Shown here: positions 25,523 to 34,670 of the stretch, one piece after another
Layout: each line of letters begins with the position of its first letter
How positions within the stretch are numbered: the stretch's first letter is position 1
DNA from: Chitinophaga sancti
GTDB lineage: Bacteria; Bacteroidota; Bacteroidia; Chitinophagales; Chitinophagaceae
Assembly (NCBI RefSeq): GCF_034424315.1
Contig: NZ_CP139972.1
Coordinates: 4,898,001-4,962,000 of the forward strand
Reading direction: 5' to 3'
Length of the DNA: 64,000 nt
The notes under the pieces: generated by a model
The model's database searches: none
What the model was told of the DNA's origin: nothing
Seen by the model: only the letters and a program-made list of their open reading frames with translations
Translations under genes and position numbers: made by a program

Positions 25523-26488
25523 ATGTTGACAGACGCACATAATCGTATTATTAATTATATCAGGCTGGCAGTGACTGATCGCTGTAACCTGCGCTGTACC
25601 TATTGCATGCCGGAACAGATGCAGTTTCTGCAGCGAAAGGAACTGCTCACCAATGAGGAAATTCTCACACTTTTAAAACCGCTGGCAGCTGCTGGGATTA
25701 ATAAATTACGGATTACGGGCGGTGAGCCTTTTCTTCGGAAAGACCTGATGCCATTGCTGGCAGCGTTGAAAGAGTTCATTCCTGATATTTCTATCACTAC
25801 CAATGGGGTATTAACACAATCTTTTATTCCCCAGTTAAAAGCCTTAGGCATCCAAAAAATCAACCTGAGCCTGGATACCCTGCACAGAGACCGTTTCCTG
25901 GAGATCACGAGGAGAGATCAGTTTCCCGCTGTGATGCAGACTTTGCATAGCCTGCTGGAACATGATATGCAGGTAAAACTGAATGTGGTGATCATGGCTG
26001 GGGTGAATACGGACGAGCTGCCTGCCTTTGCAGCGCTGACCAAACATACGCCCATATCTGTACGGTTTATTGAAGAAATGCCTTTTAACGGGCAAGGGCA
26101 TAGTTTTTCAGGTAATCAATGGAATTACCTGCGTATTCTTGACACCTTACAGGAGTTTTTTCCTCTGGAGAAATTGCCGGATGCACCACAGGCTACCAGT
26201 ATAACCTACCAGATTCCTGGTCATCAGGGGCAGGTAGGCGTCATCCCCGCCTATAGCAGAACATTTTGTGGTACCTGCAACCGTCTCCGCATTACTCCCA
26301 CAGGAGGATTGAAAACCTGCCTCTATGGTGGGGATGTATTAAATGTAAGGGATCTGCTGCGTAATGGGGCCAACAATGCTTTTATTATGAACGAGATCCG
26401 CCATGCCCTTGGGAATAGGGCAATAGATGGTTTTGCAGCAGAACGCCAGAACCAGCACTGGGATAGTATGTCTGTCATAGGCGGATAA
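25523..26488 (+). CDS. moaA: GTP 3',8-cyclase MoaA
   Basis: A 321-residue radical-SAM enzyme catalysing the first step of molybdenum cofactor synthesis from GTP. The N-terminal iron-sulfur cluster ligands are C21, C25 and C28 in DRCNLRCTYCMPE. LRITGGEPFLRKDL binds SAM. The second cluster ligands are C249, C252 and C266 (CGTCNRLRITPTGGLKTC). The protein ends in Gly-Gly, the conserved C-terminus needed for activity in MoaA. The length is slightly short but complete. It forms an operon with the unassigned gene three bases upstream. Confidence 0.97.
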   Translation: MLTDAHNRIINYIRLAVTDRCNLRCTYCMPEQMQFLQRKELLTNEEILTLLKPLAAAGINKLRITGGEPFLRKDLMPLLAALKEFIPDISITTNGVLTQSFIPQLKALGIQKINLSLDTLHRDRFLEITRRDQFPAVMQTLHSLLEHDMQVKLNVVIMAGVNTDELPAFAALTKHTPISVRFIEEMPFNGQGHSFSGNQWNYLRILDTLQEFFPLEKLPDAPQATSITYQIPGHQGQVGVIPAYSRTFCGTCNRLRITPTGGLKTCLYGGDVLNVRDLLRNGANNAFIMNEIRHALGNRAIDGFAAERQNQHWDSMSVIGG

Positions 26489-26568
26489 ATATAAATTTCC
26501 AATCCGAGCTTCCCCTTTTCTTTTCCTGACGTACCTTGTGTAAGGTCTGATATCGGATCAATTTGATA

Positions 26569-27702
26569 ATGAAGCGATTAATTGGATGGTTACATCTCTG
26601 GCTAGGCCTTTCCTCTGGTCTGGTGGTTATTGTGGTTGCACTGAGTGGCAGCCTGTTGGTGTTTGAAGATGAACTGGAACACCTGTTTCAACCTTCTCTT
26701 TTTAGTGTTAATGCACCGGTAGGAGCCGAAAGAATGTCGCTGGATGCTTTGGCAGCGATCGTACACGATCAATACCCAGATTACAAACCGAATAATATTG
26801 AAATACAGCCTGTGGCCAACAGCACCGTTACCTTTTACCTGAAAAAGGGAAAGGCAAAAGGGCAATTGCTGATGGTGGTAACAGATCCTTATACCGGGAA
26901 AATCACGCATACTGCAGACCAGGATAAACGGTTCTTTGTGGTGGTGAAGAACCTGCACAGGTACCTTTGTATGGGTGAAACGGGTAAGATGATTACAGGT
27001 ATTTCCTGTAGCATGTTTGCCCTTATCATCATCAGCGGATTAATTCTCTGGTGGCCGAAAAAGAATACCCGTAAGCAGCGGATGAAAGTAAAGTGGAATG
27101 CAAGTTTCAAAAGACTGAACTGGGATCTGCATGCGGTGTTTGGTTTCTATATTCACGTAGTTATTTTCATTACTGCACTCACAGGTTTGATATGGAGTTA
27201 TAAGTGGGTGAATAACCTGCTGTTCTATGCATTTGATGGTAAGCCGCAGGCAAAGGTAGAAGTACCGGAAAGCAAGCCTGTAAAGGGAAATGAGATTGCC
27301 TGGTTGGATAAAATAGTAGCAGCAACCAACCAGCGACTAACATACAATGGTATAGTAAATATCCGTTTTCCTGAAAAGAAAGAGCAGGCGATCTCTGTAG
27401 GAAAAGAGAATACTGACAGGATCACCACGCATATTGTAGATGTACTGTATTTTCAGTCAGGCAGTGGTGCTTTTGTAGGCGATAAATTATTTGCCAATGA
27501 TACAAAAGGTACACAGGCGAGAAGATTGGTTTACCCGATTCATACAGGAGGATTGCTTGGCTGGCCAACGAAGATATTGGCTTTTATATGCGCGCTCATT
27601 GCCGCATCACTGCCGGTAACGGGATTCCTGATCTGGTGGGGGAAGAAGCAGAAAAAACCTGTTGCAAAAAAACACTCAAGCCCAAAAGCAACTACAGCCT
27701 AA
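26569..27702 (+). CDS. PepSY-associated transmembrane protein
   Basis: A 377-residue inner-membrane protein of the PepSY-TM family, often iron- or siderophore-linked in Bacteroidota. The first helix starts at residue 4 (IGWLHLWLGLSSGLVVIVVALSG, with the conserved HLW motif). A periplasmic PepSY-type domain (about 55-125) follows, then three more membrane segments around 145-165, 190-215 and 335-360. NLHRYLCMGETGK, WDLHAVFGFY and HTGGLLGWPTKILAF are family hallmarks, with His residues that could bind heme in ferric-reductase-like relatives. The ATG at 26569 is preferred to a TTG six bases earlier. It follows moaA by 80 bases; a functional link is not shown. Confidence 0.85.
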   Translation: MKRLIGWLHLWLGLSSGLVVIVVALSGSLLVFEDELEHLFQPSLFSVNAPVGAERMSLDALAAIVHDQYPDYKPNNIEIQPVANSTVTFYLKKGKAKGQLLMVVTDPYTGKITHTADQDKRFFVVVKNLHRYLCMGETGKMITGISCSMFALIIISGLILWWPKKNTRKQRMKVKWNASFKRLNWDLHAVFGFYIHVVIFITALTGLIWSYKWVNNLLFYAFDGKPQAKVEVPESKPVKGNEIAWLDKIVAATNQRLTYNGIVNIRFPEKKEQAISVGKENTDRITTHIVDVLYFQSGSGAFVGDKLFANDTKGTQARRLVYPIHTGGLLGWPTKILAFICALIAASLPVTGFLIWWGKKQKKPVAKKHSSPKATTA

Positions 27703-27851
27703 TTAAATGAAGCATTCATGAAAAATCGCATTCTCCAACGGGCATGAAAATCATTTTCAGAAAAAGGAGGTTTTATTAAAAATAAAAAAACCGGATCCGT
27801 GATGCAGCGTGTTTTGTCTACGCAATTCTCAATGCATTAAAAGTACTTTTA

Positions 27852-28925
27852 TCAGTAAGTGTTCATCTGCTCGTCTATATCATAAGCCCAGGCATGTATA
27901 CCACCTGTTACATTATATACTTTTGGAAAACCGGCCGCATCCAGTTGCTGGGCAATCATCATACTTCTCATACCATGATGGCATAATACTGCGGTAGGTA
28001 TATCTTTCCTCAGTTGCGGAAGCATACCACCTACCATACGCATTGGAATAAAGATGGCCTGTGGCAGTTTACAAATCTCCCATTCATCGGGTTCTCTTAC
28101 ATCGATTAACTGCACTTCTTTTCCTGCTTCTAACCACTGATGTAATTCCTGTACGCTGAGTGGTTTTACGCCACCTGTATCGCAGGGGATATCGTATTCT
28201 TCCATGAGTTGACTAATCGGTTGTCTTACTGGTTTGAACTGAAATACCTGGTGAATATTATTCAATGTATCGATGGTCAGTAACTGATTGGCTAATGGTT
28301 CTCCGATCCCACAAATGATCTTCACCACTTCATTTGCCTGATAGGTACCAATGATCCCTGGCAGTACACCTAATACGCCAATATCGCTGCAATTCTGCAT
28401 CGTACCGGGTGCTGGTGGTTCGGGGAACAGACAGCGATATGTTGCGCTCCCTTTATAGTTGAATACACTTACCTGTCCTTCGTATTTATGAATCGCGCCG
28501 TATACAAATGGTTTGTTCAGCAGCACACAGGCATCGTTTACCAGGTAGCGGGTACCGAAGTTGTCAGAACAATCAACGATGACATCGTATGGAGTAAAAA
28601 TATCCAGGGCATTCTCCGGCGAAAGCCAGGTATCGTGCGGCATGAATTGTACTTCAGGATTGAGTTGCTGTAATCGTTTGATAGCGGAGAAAAGCTTGGA
28701 TTGGCCCTGTTCTGCGGTGTGGTATAAGACCTGTCTTTGCAGGTTGGTGATGGAAATTGTATCGTGTTCTACAATTCCGATTTTACCTACGCCCATTGCC
28801 GTTAGGTATTGTAATACGGGCACTCCCAATCCACCTGCGCCGATCACTAATATAGCTGCGTTATGTAATAATTCTTGTTTGGCAGGACCAAATCCTTCCA
28901 GTTTCAATTGTCTGTCATACCTCAT
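27852..28925 (-). CDS. moeB: MoeB/ThiF-type adenylyltransferase fused to a rhodanese domain
   Basis: A 357-residue two-domain protein. The E1-like part (about 1-240) has the ATP-binding VIGAGGLGVPVLQYL, the Arg finger region NLQRQVLY, and DCSDNFGTRYLVND. It adenylylates the C-terminal Gly-Gly of a sulfur carrier, here most likely MoaD. The rhodanese domain (about 255-350) has VQLIDVREPDEW and the active-site loop LCHHGMRS, where the Cys can carry persulfide sulfur. The zinc CxxC of E. coli MoeB is not complete: the first pair reads ATYRC. The gene lies four bases after a GNAT acetyltransferase gene. ThiF-like service of another carrier is possible, but the local moa genes favour MoeB. Confidence 0.9.
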   Translation of the reverse strand: MRYDRQLKLEGFGPAKQELLHNAAILVIGAGGLGVPVLQYLTAMGVGKIGIVEHDTISITNLQRQVLYHTAEQGQSKLFSAIKRLQQLNPEVQFMPHDTWLSPENALDIFTPYDVIVDCSDNFGTRYLVNDACVLLNKPFVYGAIHKYEGQVSVFNYKGSATYRCLFPEPPAPGTMQNCSDIGVLGVLPGIIGTYQANEVVKIICGIGEPLANQLLTIDTLNNIHQVFQFKPVRQPISQLMEEYDIPCDTGGVKPLSVQELHQWLEAGKEVQLIDVREPDEWEICKLPQAIFIPMRMVGGMLPQLRKDIPTAVLCHHGMRSMMIAQQLDAAGFPKVYNVTGGIHAWAYDIDEQMNTY

Positions 28926-28929
28926 GTTA

Positions 28930-29472
28930 CTATGGCTTTACTCGTTTCGACATCAGGATATTATCTACATAAGATCCATCTGGCTGGCGGATGCCTTTTT
29001 GCATACGACCATATTCCATATAGCCAAAGTTACGGTATAACTGGATTGCTCTTTCATTATTAGCGAGTACCCCCAGCTGAATGATTTCTAATTGTGGATG
29101 TTGTTCTGCCCAGCGGGTGGCAGCCGTCATCATTCTCCTGCCGATGCCCATGTTCCAGTAACTGTGGAGGACACCAATACCCAGGTTGCCGATGTGTGCT
29201 TCTTTCGAGAAGGTGTTCTGGCGAATAGAAAGGGTGCCGATGGGTTGATGGCCTGCGAAAGCTAATAGCAACAGGTCGTTTGCATCTTTAGAAAAAGAAT
29301 GGATGAATTCTCTTTCTTCTTCCACCGTCCAGGAGGCAGCTTCTTCGCGGGTATAAAGGAGGAAGTCTGTTTCGCTCATTAACTGGCGGAAATAGGATAG
29401 GAGTACCGGAGCATCGTCCAGTACGGCCTGGCGGAGTTCCAGGATTTGACCATTGGGGAGAAAATGCTGCAT
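28930..29472 (-). CDS. GNAT-family N-acetyltransferase
   Basis: A 180-residue acetyltransferase of the GNAT superfamily. The acetyl-CoA-binding motif appears as LHSYWNMGIGRRMMTAATRWA in the position of the Q/RxxGxG/A loop, with a strand before it (AHIGNLGIGV) and the C-terminal NERAIQLYRNFGYMEYGR typical of motif B. RimI/RimJ-like protein acetylation or small-molecule acetylation are both possible. The ATG at 29472 is chosen: a GTG nine bases upstream lies inside a perfect -7 box. The stop is four bases ahead of the moeB start, so the two genes form an operon, though a functional tie is not obvious. Confidence 0.9.
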   Translation of the reverse strand: MQHFLPNGQILELRQAVLDDAPVLLSYFRQLMSETDFLLYTREEAASWTVEEEREFIHSFSKDANDLLLLAFAGHQPIGTLSIRQNTFSKEAHIGNLGIGVLHSYWNMGIGRRMMTAATRWAEQHPQLEIIQLGVLANNERAIQLYRNFGYMEYGRMQKGIRQPDGSYVDNILMSKRVKP

Positions 29473-29480
29473 ATTAGACA

Positions 29481-29488
29481 CAAATGTA
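29481..29488 (-). promoter_or_regulatory. Promoter of the GNAT-moeB unit
   Basis: Reads TACATTTG on the minus strand, a perfect -7 box; CTTG lies 21 bases further upstream (29510-29513), fitting a -33 element. Only eight bases separate the box from the ATG, so the leader would be about four bases. Confidence 0.6.
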
Positions 29489-29584
29489 ATAAGAAATAGG
29501 GCTGGATCGCAAGGAATTTGAGGTGGTGATGAAATGGGGGAATAAAAGATCTTGTCATGAAAAAGGGGGGCATTTCTTTAAATA

Positions 29585-29616
29585 AAAAGGCTATCCCATT
29601 TCTGAAATAGCCTTTT
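29585..29616 (-). terminator. Terminator after serS
   Basis: AAAAGGCTAT pairs with ATAGCCTTTT around 12 bases. It lies 20 bases after the serS stop on the minus strand and is followed by T's. Confidence 0.85.
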
Positions 29617-29636
29617 CCTTATAATGATACCTTTAA

Positions 29637-30908
29637 TTATGCGATTTTGTCGCTGCCGAAATACGGTCTCAGCACTTCCGGAATCACAATACCTTCTGCT
29701 GTCTGGTTGTTTTCCAGGATGCAGGCCAGGATACGTGGCAGGGCCAGGGAGCTACCATTCAGAGAGTGCACCAGCTGAGGTTTGCCAGCACCATCTTTGA
29801 ATCGGATCTTAGCGCGGTTAGTCTGATAAGATTCGAAGTTAGATACAGAGCTTACTTCCAGCCATTTCTGCTGTGCAGTGCTGTATACTTCGAAATCGTA
29901 TGTGAGGGCAGAGGTAAAGCTCATATCCCCACCACACAGGCGCAAGATGCGGTAAGGCAGGTTCAGAGACTGAATCAGCTCTTCTACATGTGCTACCATT
30001 TCATCCAGCACTTCGTAAGATTTGTCAGGGTGAACAAGCTGTACCAGTTCTACTTTGTCAAACTGATGCAGGCGGTTCAGGCCACGTACATCTTTACCAT
30101 AGGAGCCGGCTTCACGACGGAAACAAGGCGTATACCCTGTCATGCGTACAGGCAGGTCTGTATCTTTCAGGATCTCATCGCGATAGATGTTGGTAAGTGG
30201 TACTTCGGCAGTTGGGATCATATAGAAACCATCTTCGCCGATGTGGTACATCTGACCTTCTTTGTCTGGTAACTGACCAGTGCCATAGGCAGAAGCTTCG
30301 TTTACCATGTGAGGCACCTGGTATTCGGTGTAGCCCTTGCTGATATTAAAATCCAGGAAGTACTGGATCATAGCACGTTGTAAGCGGGCACCTTTGTTTT
30401 TGTAAACAGGGAAACCGCTACCGGTGATCTTATTACCGAGTTCGAAGTCGATGAGGTCGTATTTTTTAACCAGATCCCAGTGAGGAACAGCTCCTTCATA
30501 AAGAGTAGGAATAGTTCCGCCTTTGCCTGTTTCCAGGTTCTCTTCCGGGGTTTTGCCGGGAGGAACGATGGCAGCAGGGAGGTTAGGGAGTTGTACCAAT
30601 GTATCGTGCAGCAGCTTTTCAGTGGCTATCAGCTCCTCATTGATAGGTTGTAATTTCTCTTTTAATGATGCTACTTCCGATTTGCGCAGATCAGCAGTAT
30701 CTTTCTGACCCTGAGCCATGAGCTTACCGATTTCTTTTGAAGCGGAGTTTACCTGGGCTTGGGTCTCATCATATTCCAGCGTCAGCTTTTTGCGCTTGTC
30801 ATCCAGTGCCAGTACTTCCTCAACGATCTGGATTTCTTTGAAGTTTTTCAAAGCCAGACGTTCCAGTACCAGTTCTTTGTTTTGACGAATGAACGGAACT
30901 TGTAACAT
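29637..30908 (-). CDS. serS: Seryl-tRNA synthetase
   Basis: A 423-residue class II aminoacyl-tRNA synthetase that charges tRNA-Ser and tRNA-Sec-type tRNAs. The N-terminal 110 residues form the tRNA-binding coiled coil (KKLTLEYDETQAQVNSASKEIGKLMAQG region). Class II motif 2 is FRREAGSYGKDVRGLNRLHQFDKVE and motif 3 includes NGSSLALPRILACILENNQ. The ATG at 30908 (MLQVPFIRQNK) is chosen over a TTG at 30932, which would lie within the -7 box TATCTTTG. It forms a single-gene unit with its own terminator. Confidence 0.97.
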   Translation of the reverse strand: MLQVPFIRQNKELVLERLALKNFKEIQIVEEVLALDDKRKKLTLEYDETQAQVNSASKEIGKLMAQGQKDTADLRKSEVASLKEKLQPINEELIATEKLLHDTLVQLPNLPAAIVPPGKTPEENLETGKGGTIPTLYEGAVPHWDLVKKYDLIDFELGNKITGSGFPVYKNKGARLQRAMIQYFLDFNISKGYTEYQVPHMVNEASAYGTGQLPDKEGQMYHIGEDGFYMIPTAEVPLTNIYRDEILKDTDLPVRMTGYTPCFRREAGSYGKDVRGLNRLHQFDKVELVQLVHPDKSYEVLDEMVAHVEELIQSLNLPYRILRLCGGDMSFTSALTYDFEVYSTAQQKWLEVSSVSNFESYQTNRAKIRFKDGAGKPQLVHSLNGSSLALPRILACILENNQTAEGIVIPEVLRPYFGSDKIA

Positions 30909-30929
30909 TTTACGATCAATTAATTTTGC

Positions 30930-30937
30930 CAAAGATA
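30930..30937 (-). promoter_or_regulatory. -7 promoter box (TATCTTTG) of serS
   Basis: Exact TAnnTTTG on the minus strand, 21 bases before the ATG. The -33 zone coincides with the nadE terminator stem, so the two signals are interlocked. Confidence 0.6.
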
Positions 30938-30949
30938 AGAGAAAGCGTT

Positions 30950-30986
30950 AAAAAACCTCTTCCGCCTTTAGCAGAAGAGGTTTTTT
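30950..30986 (-). terminator. Terminator after nadE
   Basis: AAAAAACCTCTTC pairs with GAAGAGGTTTTTT around an 11-base loop, 33 bases after the nadE stop on the minus strand. Confidence 0.9.
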
Positions 30987-31019
30987 AAGTATTGCGGGGC
31001 CTGCGGCCTGCTTTTTAAA

Positions 31020-32684
31020 TTAACTTAAGTATTTTCCTACAATTGGAACCCTTCTACCTACACCAAATGCCTTCGACGATACCCTGATAATAGGGCAGAA
31101 TTGATTCCTTTTATATTCATTATTATTCACCATTTTGAGCGTACGGGCTACCAGCGCAGCATCAAATCCCTGAGCGATAATCTCTTTGGGGCCTTGTCTG
31201 CGTTCTATATATTGGTAAAGTATTTTGTCCAGCACCGCATAATCCGGCAGGCTATCACTATCCTTTTGATTAGGACGTAATTCTGCAGAAGGGGCCTTGT
31301 CAATGATGTTCTGGGGAATGATCTCACCATTGCGGTTGATGTACCTTGCCAACGCATATACCTGCATTTTGTACACATCTCCCAATACAGAGAGGCCACC
31401 GGCCATATCACCATACAGGGTACCATATCCTGTGGATAACTCACTCTTGTTGGAGGTATTCAGGAGAATGTAACCGAATTTATTGGACAATCCCATCAGC
31501 AGATTTCCCCGGATACGGGATTGAGTGTTTTCTTCTGCTACGTTGAATGGCAGGCCCTGGAAATAAGGTTGCAGGGTTTGCAGGAAGGTTTCGTAAATAT
31601 CATTGATGCGAATGATGTCGTAGGGATTATCTAAGTTTTTAGATAAGGCCACGGCATCATCTACGGAATGTTCTGTTGAATAAGGGGAAGGCATCAGGAT
31701 CGCACGCACATTTTCCTTGCCCAGTGCTTCTACGGCCAGGGCCAAAACTACTGCGCTATCTATACCACCTGAAGAACCCAGGATGGCTTTTTTGAAGCCC
31801 ATTTTACGGAAGTAATCCTTGATGCCCAGTAAGATAGCCTGGTGAATGCGATCTATGTTATGGTTAAACAATAATTCTGTAACAGGATGGTAGGGTTTTG
31901 CAGGAACAGGGTTGGCTGCATTTTGCAAAGGCTCCAGCTCCAGACCATCGATGGCTTCAGTGAAGTAAGGGAATTCCTTTACAATATTGCCCTGTGCATC
32001 GAAGATGAGAGAGCCGCCATCGAATACAATCTCCGTCTGGGAACCGACTGTGTTACAGTAGAACATAGGCAATTTGTACTTGCGTACATTGGCGCGGATG
32101 ATCTCTTTGCGGTCTTCGTCGTGATCGTAATCAAAAGGAGATGCAGAGAGATTGATCATTACATCCGGTTGTTGCTCCATGAGCTGATCCATGGGACAGA
32201 TACGGTAAAGCGGGTTGTCTCCCAGGTTCCAGATATCTTCGCAGATGGTGACAGCCAGTTTTTTGCCTTTGAACGGAATGACGTTCCAGGAGAAGGAGGG
32301 TTCGAAGTAGCGGTATTCGTCGAATACGTCGTAGGTAGGGAGCAGGGTTTTGTGAATGATCTGCTTTACCTCACCTTCGTATAGAAACCAGGCTGCGTTG
32401 AAGAGGTCTTTGCCTTCGGATGCCGGGTTACGGCAGGGGCCACCTACCAGTACGGCTATATTTTGAGTATGTGCCTTTATTTTGTCGATGGCAGCATAGC
32501 ATTGTTGAATGAAGTCTTCGAATTCCAGGAAGTCTCTGGGAGGGTAGCCACTGACACACAGTTCAGAAAAGACTACGAGGTCTGCGCCCTGCGCTTCCGC
32601 TTCCTTGATCCCATTCAGTATCTGCTGGGTATTCCATTCGAAATTGCCTATGTGATAGTTTTGTTGAGCCAGAATAATTTTCAT
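31020..32684 (-). CDS. nadE: Glutamine-dependent NAD+ synthetase
   Basis: A 554-residue two-domain enzyme that amidates nicotinic acid adenine dinucleotide to NAD+. The N-terminal carbon-nitrogen-hydrolase (glutaminase) domain has the Glu-Lys-Cys triad expected around SELCVSGYPPRDFL, HKTLLPTYDVFDE and VTICEDIWN. The C-terminal synthetase domain has the PP-loop GSSGGIDSAVVLALAVEALG and NTSNKSELSTGYGTLYGDMAGGL-type sequence (SNKSELSTGYGTLYGD). The start ATG precedes KIILAQQNYHIG, the standard opening. The enzyme is of the two-domain type, so it uses glutamine rather than only ammonia. Confidence 0.96.
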   Translation of the reverse strand: MKIILAQQNYHIGNFEWNTQQILNGIKEAEAQGADLVVFSELCVSGYPPRDFLEFEDFIQQCYAAIDKIKAHTQNIAVLVGGPCRNPASEGKDLFNAAWFLYEGEVKQIIHKTLLPTYDVFDEYRYFEPSFSWNVIPFKGKKLAVTICEDIWNLGDNPLYRICPMDQLMEQQPDVMINLSASPFDYDHDEDRKEIIRANVRKYKLPMFYCNTVGSQTEIVFDGGSLIFDAQGNIVKEFPYFTEAIDGLELEPLQNAANPVPAKPYHPVTELLFNHNIDRIHQAILLGIKDYFRKMGFKKAILGSSGGIDSAVVLALAVEALGKENVRAILMPSPYSTEHSVDDAVALSKNLDNPYDIIRINDIYETFLQTLQPYFQGLPFNVAEENTQSRIRGNLLMGLSNKFGYILLNTSNKSELSTGYGTLYGDMAGGLSVLGDVYKMQVYALARYINRNGEIIPQNIIDKAPSAELRPNQKDSDSLPDYAVLDKILYQYIERRQGPKEIIAQGFDAALVARTLKMVNNNEYKRNQFCPIIRVSSKAFGVGRRVPIVGKYLS

Positions 32685-32727
32685 CTGTAATAGCGTTGGA
32701 CTGACACAAATTTCCTGATTTTAAATT

Positions 32728-32765
32728 AAAAAATCGCTGTCGCCTTTGGCAACAACGATTTTTTT
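32728..32765. terminator. Terminator downstream of the outer-membrane barrel gene
   Basis: AAAAAATCG pairs with CGATTTTTT, with an inner GCC/GGC pair. It lies 32 bases after the minus-strand stop at 32798 and has A/T tails on both sides. Confidence 0.85.
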
Positions 32766-32797
32766 GGTGTTTTGGCCTGTGGCCAGCCTAAAGAATA

Positions 32798-33481
32798 TTA
32801 AAAGAAAAGACCCAATTTCAGGGCAATACTATTCATATTTACCTTTCCATCATTCCACTTTGCGTTCCTTGTCACATCTATAAAGCCATTCCTGTAATCT
32901 AGTCCCACCACACCTGTCAAACTCTCTCCCAATGGATATTCTACACCTGCCCCTATTAGTAAACCAATATTCACAGGCTGTGAATCTCTCAGTACATTCA
33001 CCTTGTTATAAGTCTGTGTCAGGCTTACAACATCGGCACGACCTCTTACCGGGAAACCCAAATAAGTACCGAACTGACCAAAGATATTTACTCCTGGCGC
33101 CGTTTCTGCCTTGAGTTTCAATGCCAAAGGCACTTCTACATAAGTCGCCTTGATATTATATTCAGCCGGATTTGCCTTGTATTCGTCCAGGCCTTTCCCT
33201 GCATCGTATTTCAGTTTGCTACCTGCAGTGGTGATTTGTAACCCGGTAGCAAAGGCATAATGCCCTTCTTCATCCAGCAGAAAATCGGCCATTACCCCAA
33301 AACTGATCCCGAATCTACCTGCATTTCTATCTACTCCGGATTCCTGTGGTACCAGCAATGATACTGTTGGATCCAGCCGAAAACCCAGCCTTACCCGGTG
33401 CTCCTTTACATAATAACCACGTTGTGCGTTGCTTATCAATGCAATATTTAAAAGCAGGATCACCAAAAATGCCTTTCTCAT
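32798..33481 (-). CDS. Outer-membrane beta-barrel protein
   Basis: A 227-residue protein with a signal peptide (MRKAFLVILLLNIALISNAQ, cleavage after about residue 20) and a mature part of alternating hydrophobic/polar strands ending in the aromatic LGLFF, all typical of a small outer-membrane barrel (PorT-like / OMP_b-brl family). Strand-like segments include VRLGFRLDPTVS, FGISFGVMADFL, YVEVPLALKL and IGLLIGAGVEYPLG. The YVEVPL(A/L)LK motif is common in these Bacteroidota barrels. It may be a structural or secretion-linked porin; the substrate is unknown. It is a single-gene unit. Confidence 0.85.
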   Translation of the reverse strand: MRKAFLVILLLNIALISNAQRGYYVKEHRVRLGFRLDPTVSLLVPQESGVDRNAGRFGISFGVMADFLLDEEGHYAFATGLQITTAGSKLKYDAGKGLDEYKANPAEYNIKATYVEVPLALKLKAETAPGVNIFGQFGTYLGFPVRGRADVVSLTQTYNKVNVLRDSQPVNIGLLIGAGVEYPLGESLTGVVGLDYRNGFIDVTRNAKWNDGKVNMNSIALKLGLFF

Positions 33482-33548
33482 GATAATTTTATCTTTTTTT
33501 TAATAGAAGGTATATAATATTTTTACTGCTCAGTAGTTTAGTAGAAGT

Positions 33549-34598
33549 ATGCAAAATAAGACTAATAAATTAACCGGTATTTGTCAGCAGATATGGCTCT
33601 ATATATTCTTATTGTCCTGCCTGACCGCATGTACACATAAAAACGTACCAGATGTAAGTAAAATTGCTATCAGTGTACATATTGACCGTTTTGATCGGGC
33701 GCTGGACAAGTTGGATACAGCCAACATCATCCCTGCTTTACAAAAACTGGATCAGCAATATCCTAGTTTCCTGCCTAGTTTTATTGAGCATATTATGAAT
33801 TTCGGACCTTATTCAGATACAGGTAACCTGGTGTTGCTGCAGACTAAAATGCTTGTTGGAAATAAGGATTTTCGTCTTTTGCAGGATTCTATCAATGTCC
33901 ATTTTAAGGATGTAAAAAATATTGAAGAGGAACTGGCGCAAAGCTTTAAGTTCATTAAATACTATTTCCCAAAATTCCAGCCACCTACCAAAGTTGTAAC
34001 TTTTAGTTCTATGATCAGCAATTATGGCGCTGTGACTGTAGATTCTACTTTAGGTATCGGGTTGGATATGTACCTGGGAGCGGATTTCCCGATTTACGCG
34101 ATGTTGCCGGATTATCCTGGGTATATGGTAAGAAAGTTTTCTCCTGAATACCTGGTACCTAACTGTATACAGGTGCTGGCACAGGAATTATATCCTGGTG
34201 GTCAGCCTGGCGATAAGCTGGTGATTCAATTGGTGGATGCTGGCAAGCACCAGTATTTTATGGAACAGGTGATGCCTTATACCGATGACAGTCTGAGACT
34301 TGGTTATACCGGTGAGCAGGTGAAATGGTGTTTTGAGAATGAGCAAATGATCTGGCAGTATTTTGTACAGCAGGATCTGTTGTATAAATCTGATTGGCAA
34401 AACAATATGCACTTTATGAATGACGGGCCATCTACCCAGGGCATGCCGGAGGGTTCACCGGGAAGAATTGGTTCTTTTGTGGGTTGGAGAATTGTGCAGG
34501 CTTACATGAAATCACATCCGGAAGTGACTTTGCAACAACTGATGGATAACAAAGATGCGATGACCATTTTCCAGCAATCCAAATACAGACCGAAATAA
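33549..34598 (+). CDS. gldB: Gliding motility lipoprotein GldB
   Basis: A 349-residue protein with an N-terminal hydrophobic segment ending in LSCLTAC, a lipobox, after about 28 residues, so it is envelope-anchored. The family is recognised by VSVHIDRFDRALDKLD-like sequence (SVHIDRFDRAL), the FLPSFIEHIMNFG segment, and the later MPYTDDSLRLGYTGEQVKWC, IWQYFVQQDLLYKSD and GMPEGSPGRIGSFVGWRIVQAYM. GldB is required for gliding motility and for type IX secretion-linked processes in Flavobacterium. It is alone here, while gldFG lie 10 kb downstream. A DUF2268-like zinc protease relation is possible, but the HExxH motif is not seen. Confidence 0.82.
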   Translation: MQNKTNKLTGICQQIWLYIFLLSCLTACTHKNVPDVSKIAISVHIDRFDRALDKLDTANIIPALQKLDQQYPSFLPSFIEHIMNFGPYSDTGNLVLLQTKMLVGNKDFRLLQDSINVHFKDVKNIEEELAQSFKFIKYYFPKFQPPTKVVTFSSMISNYGAVTVDSTLGIGLDMYLGADFPIYAMLPDYPGYMVRKFSPEYLVPNCIQVLAQELYPGGQPGDKLVIQLVDAGKHQYFMEQVMPYTDDSLRLGYTGEQVKWCFENEQMIWQYFVQQDLLYKSDWQNNMHFMNDGPSTQGMPEGSPGRIGSFVGWRIVQAYMKSHPEVTLQQLMDNKDAMTIFQQSKYRPK

Positions 34599-34634
34599 AG
34601 CATTCATGAAAGAGGGAATGCAAGCCTCTCTTTC

Positions 34635-34670
34635 AACAAAAGCGGTGGTGCTGAGAAATCAGCCCACCGC
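34635..34670 (-). terminator. Terminator of the candidate RNA
   Basis: On the minus strand GCGGTGGGCTGA-TTTC-TCAGCACCACCGC forms a 12-pair stem with one bulge, followed by TTTTGTT. Its orientation matches the upstream minus-strand promoter and not gldB. Confidence 0.75.
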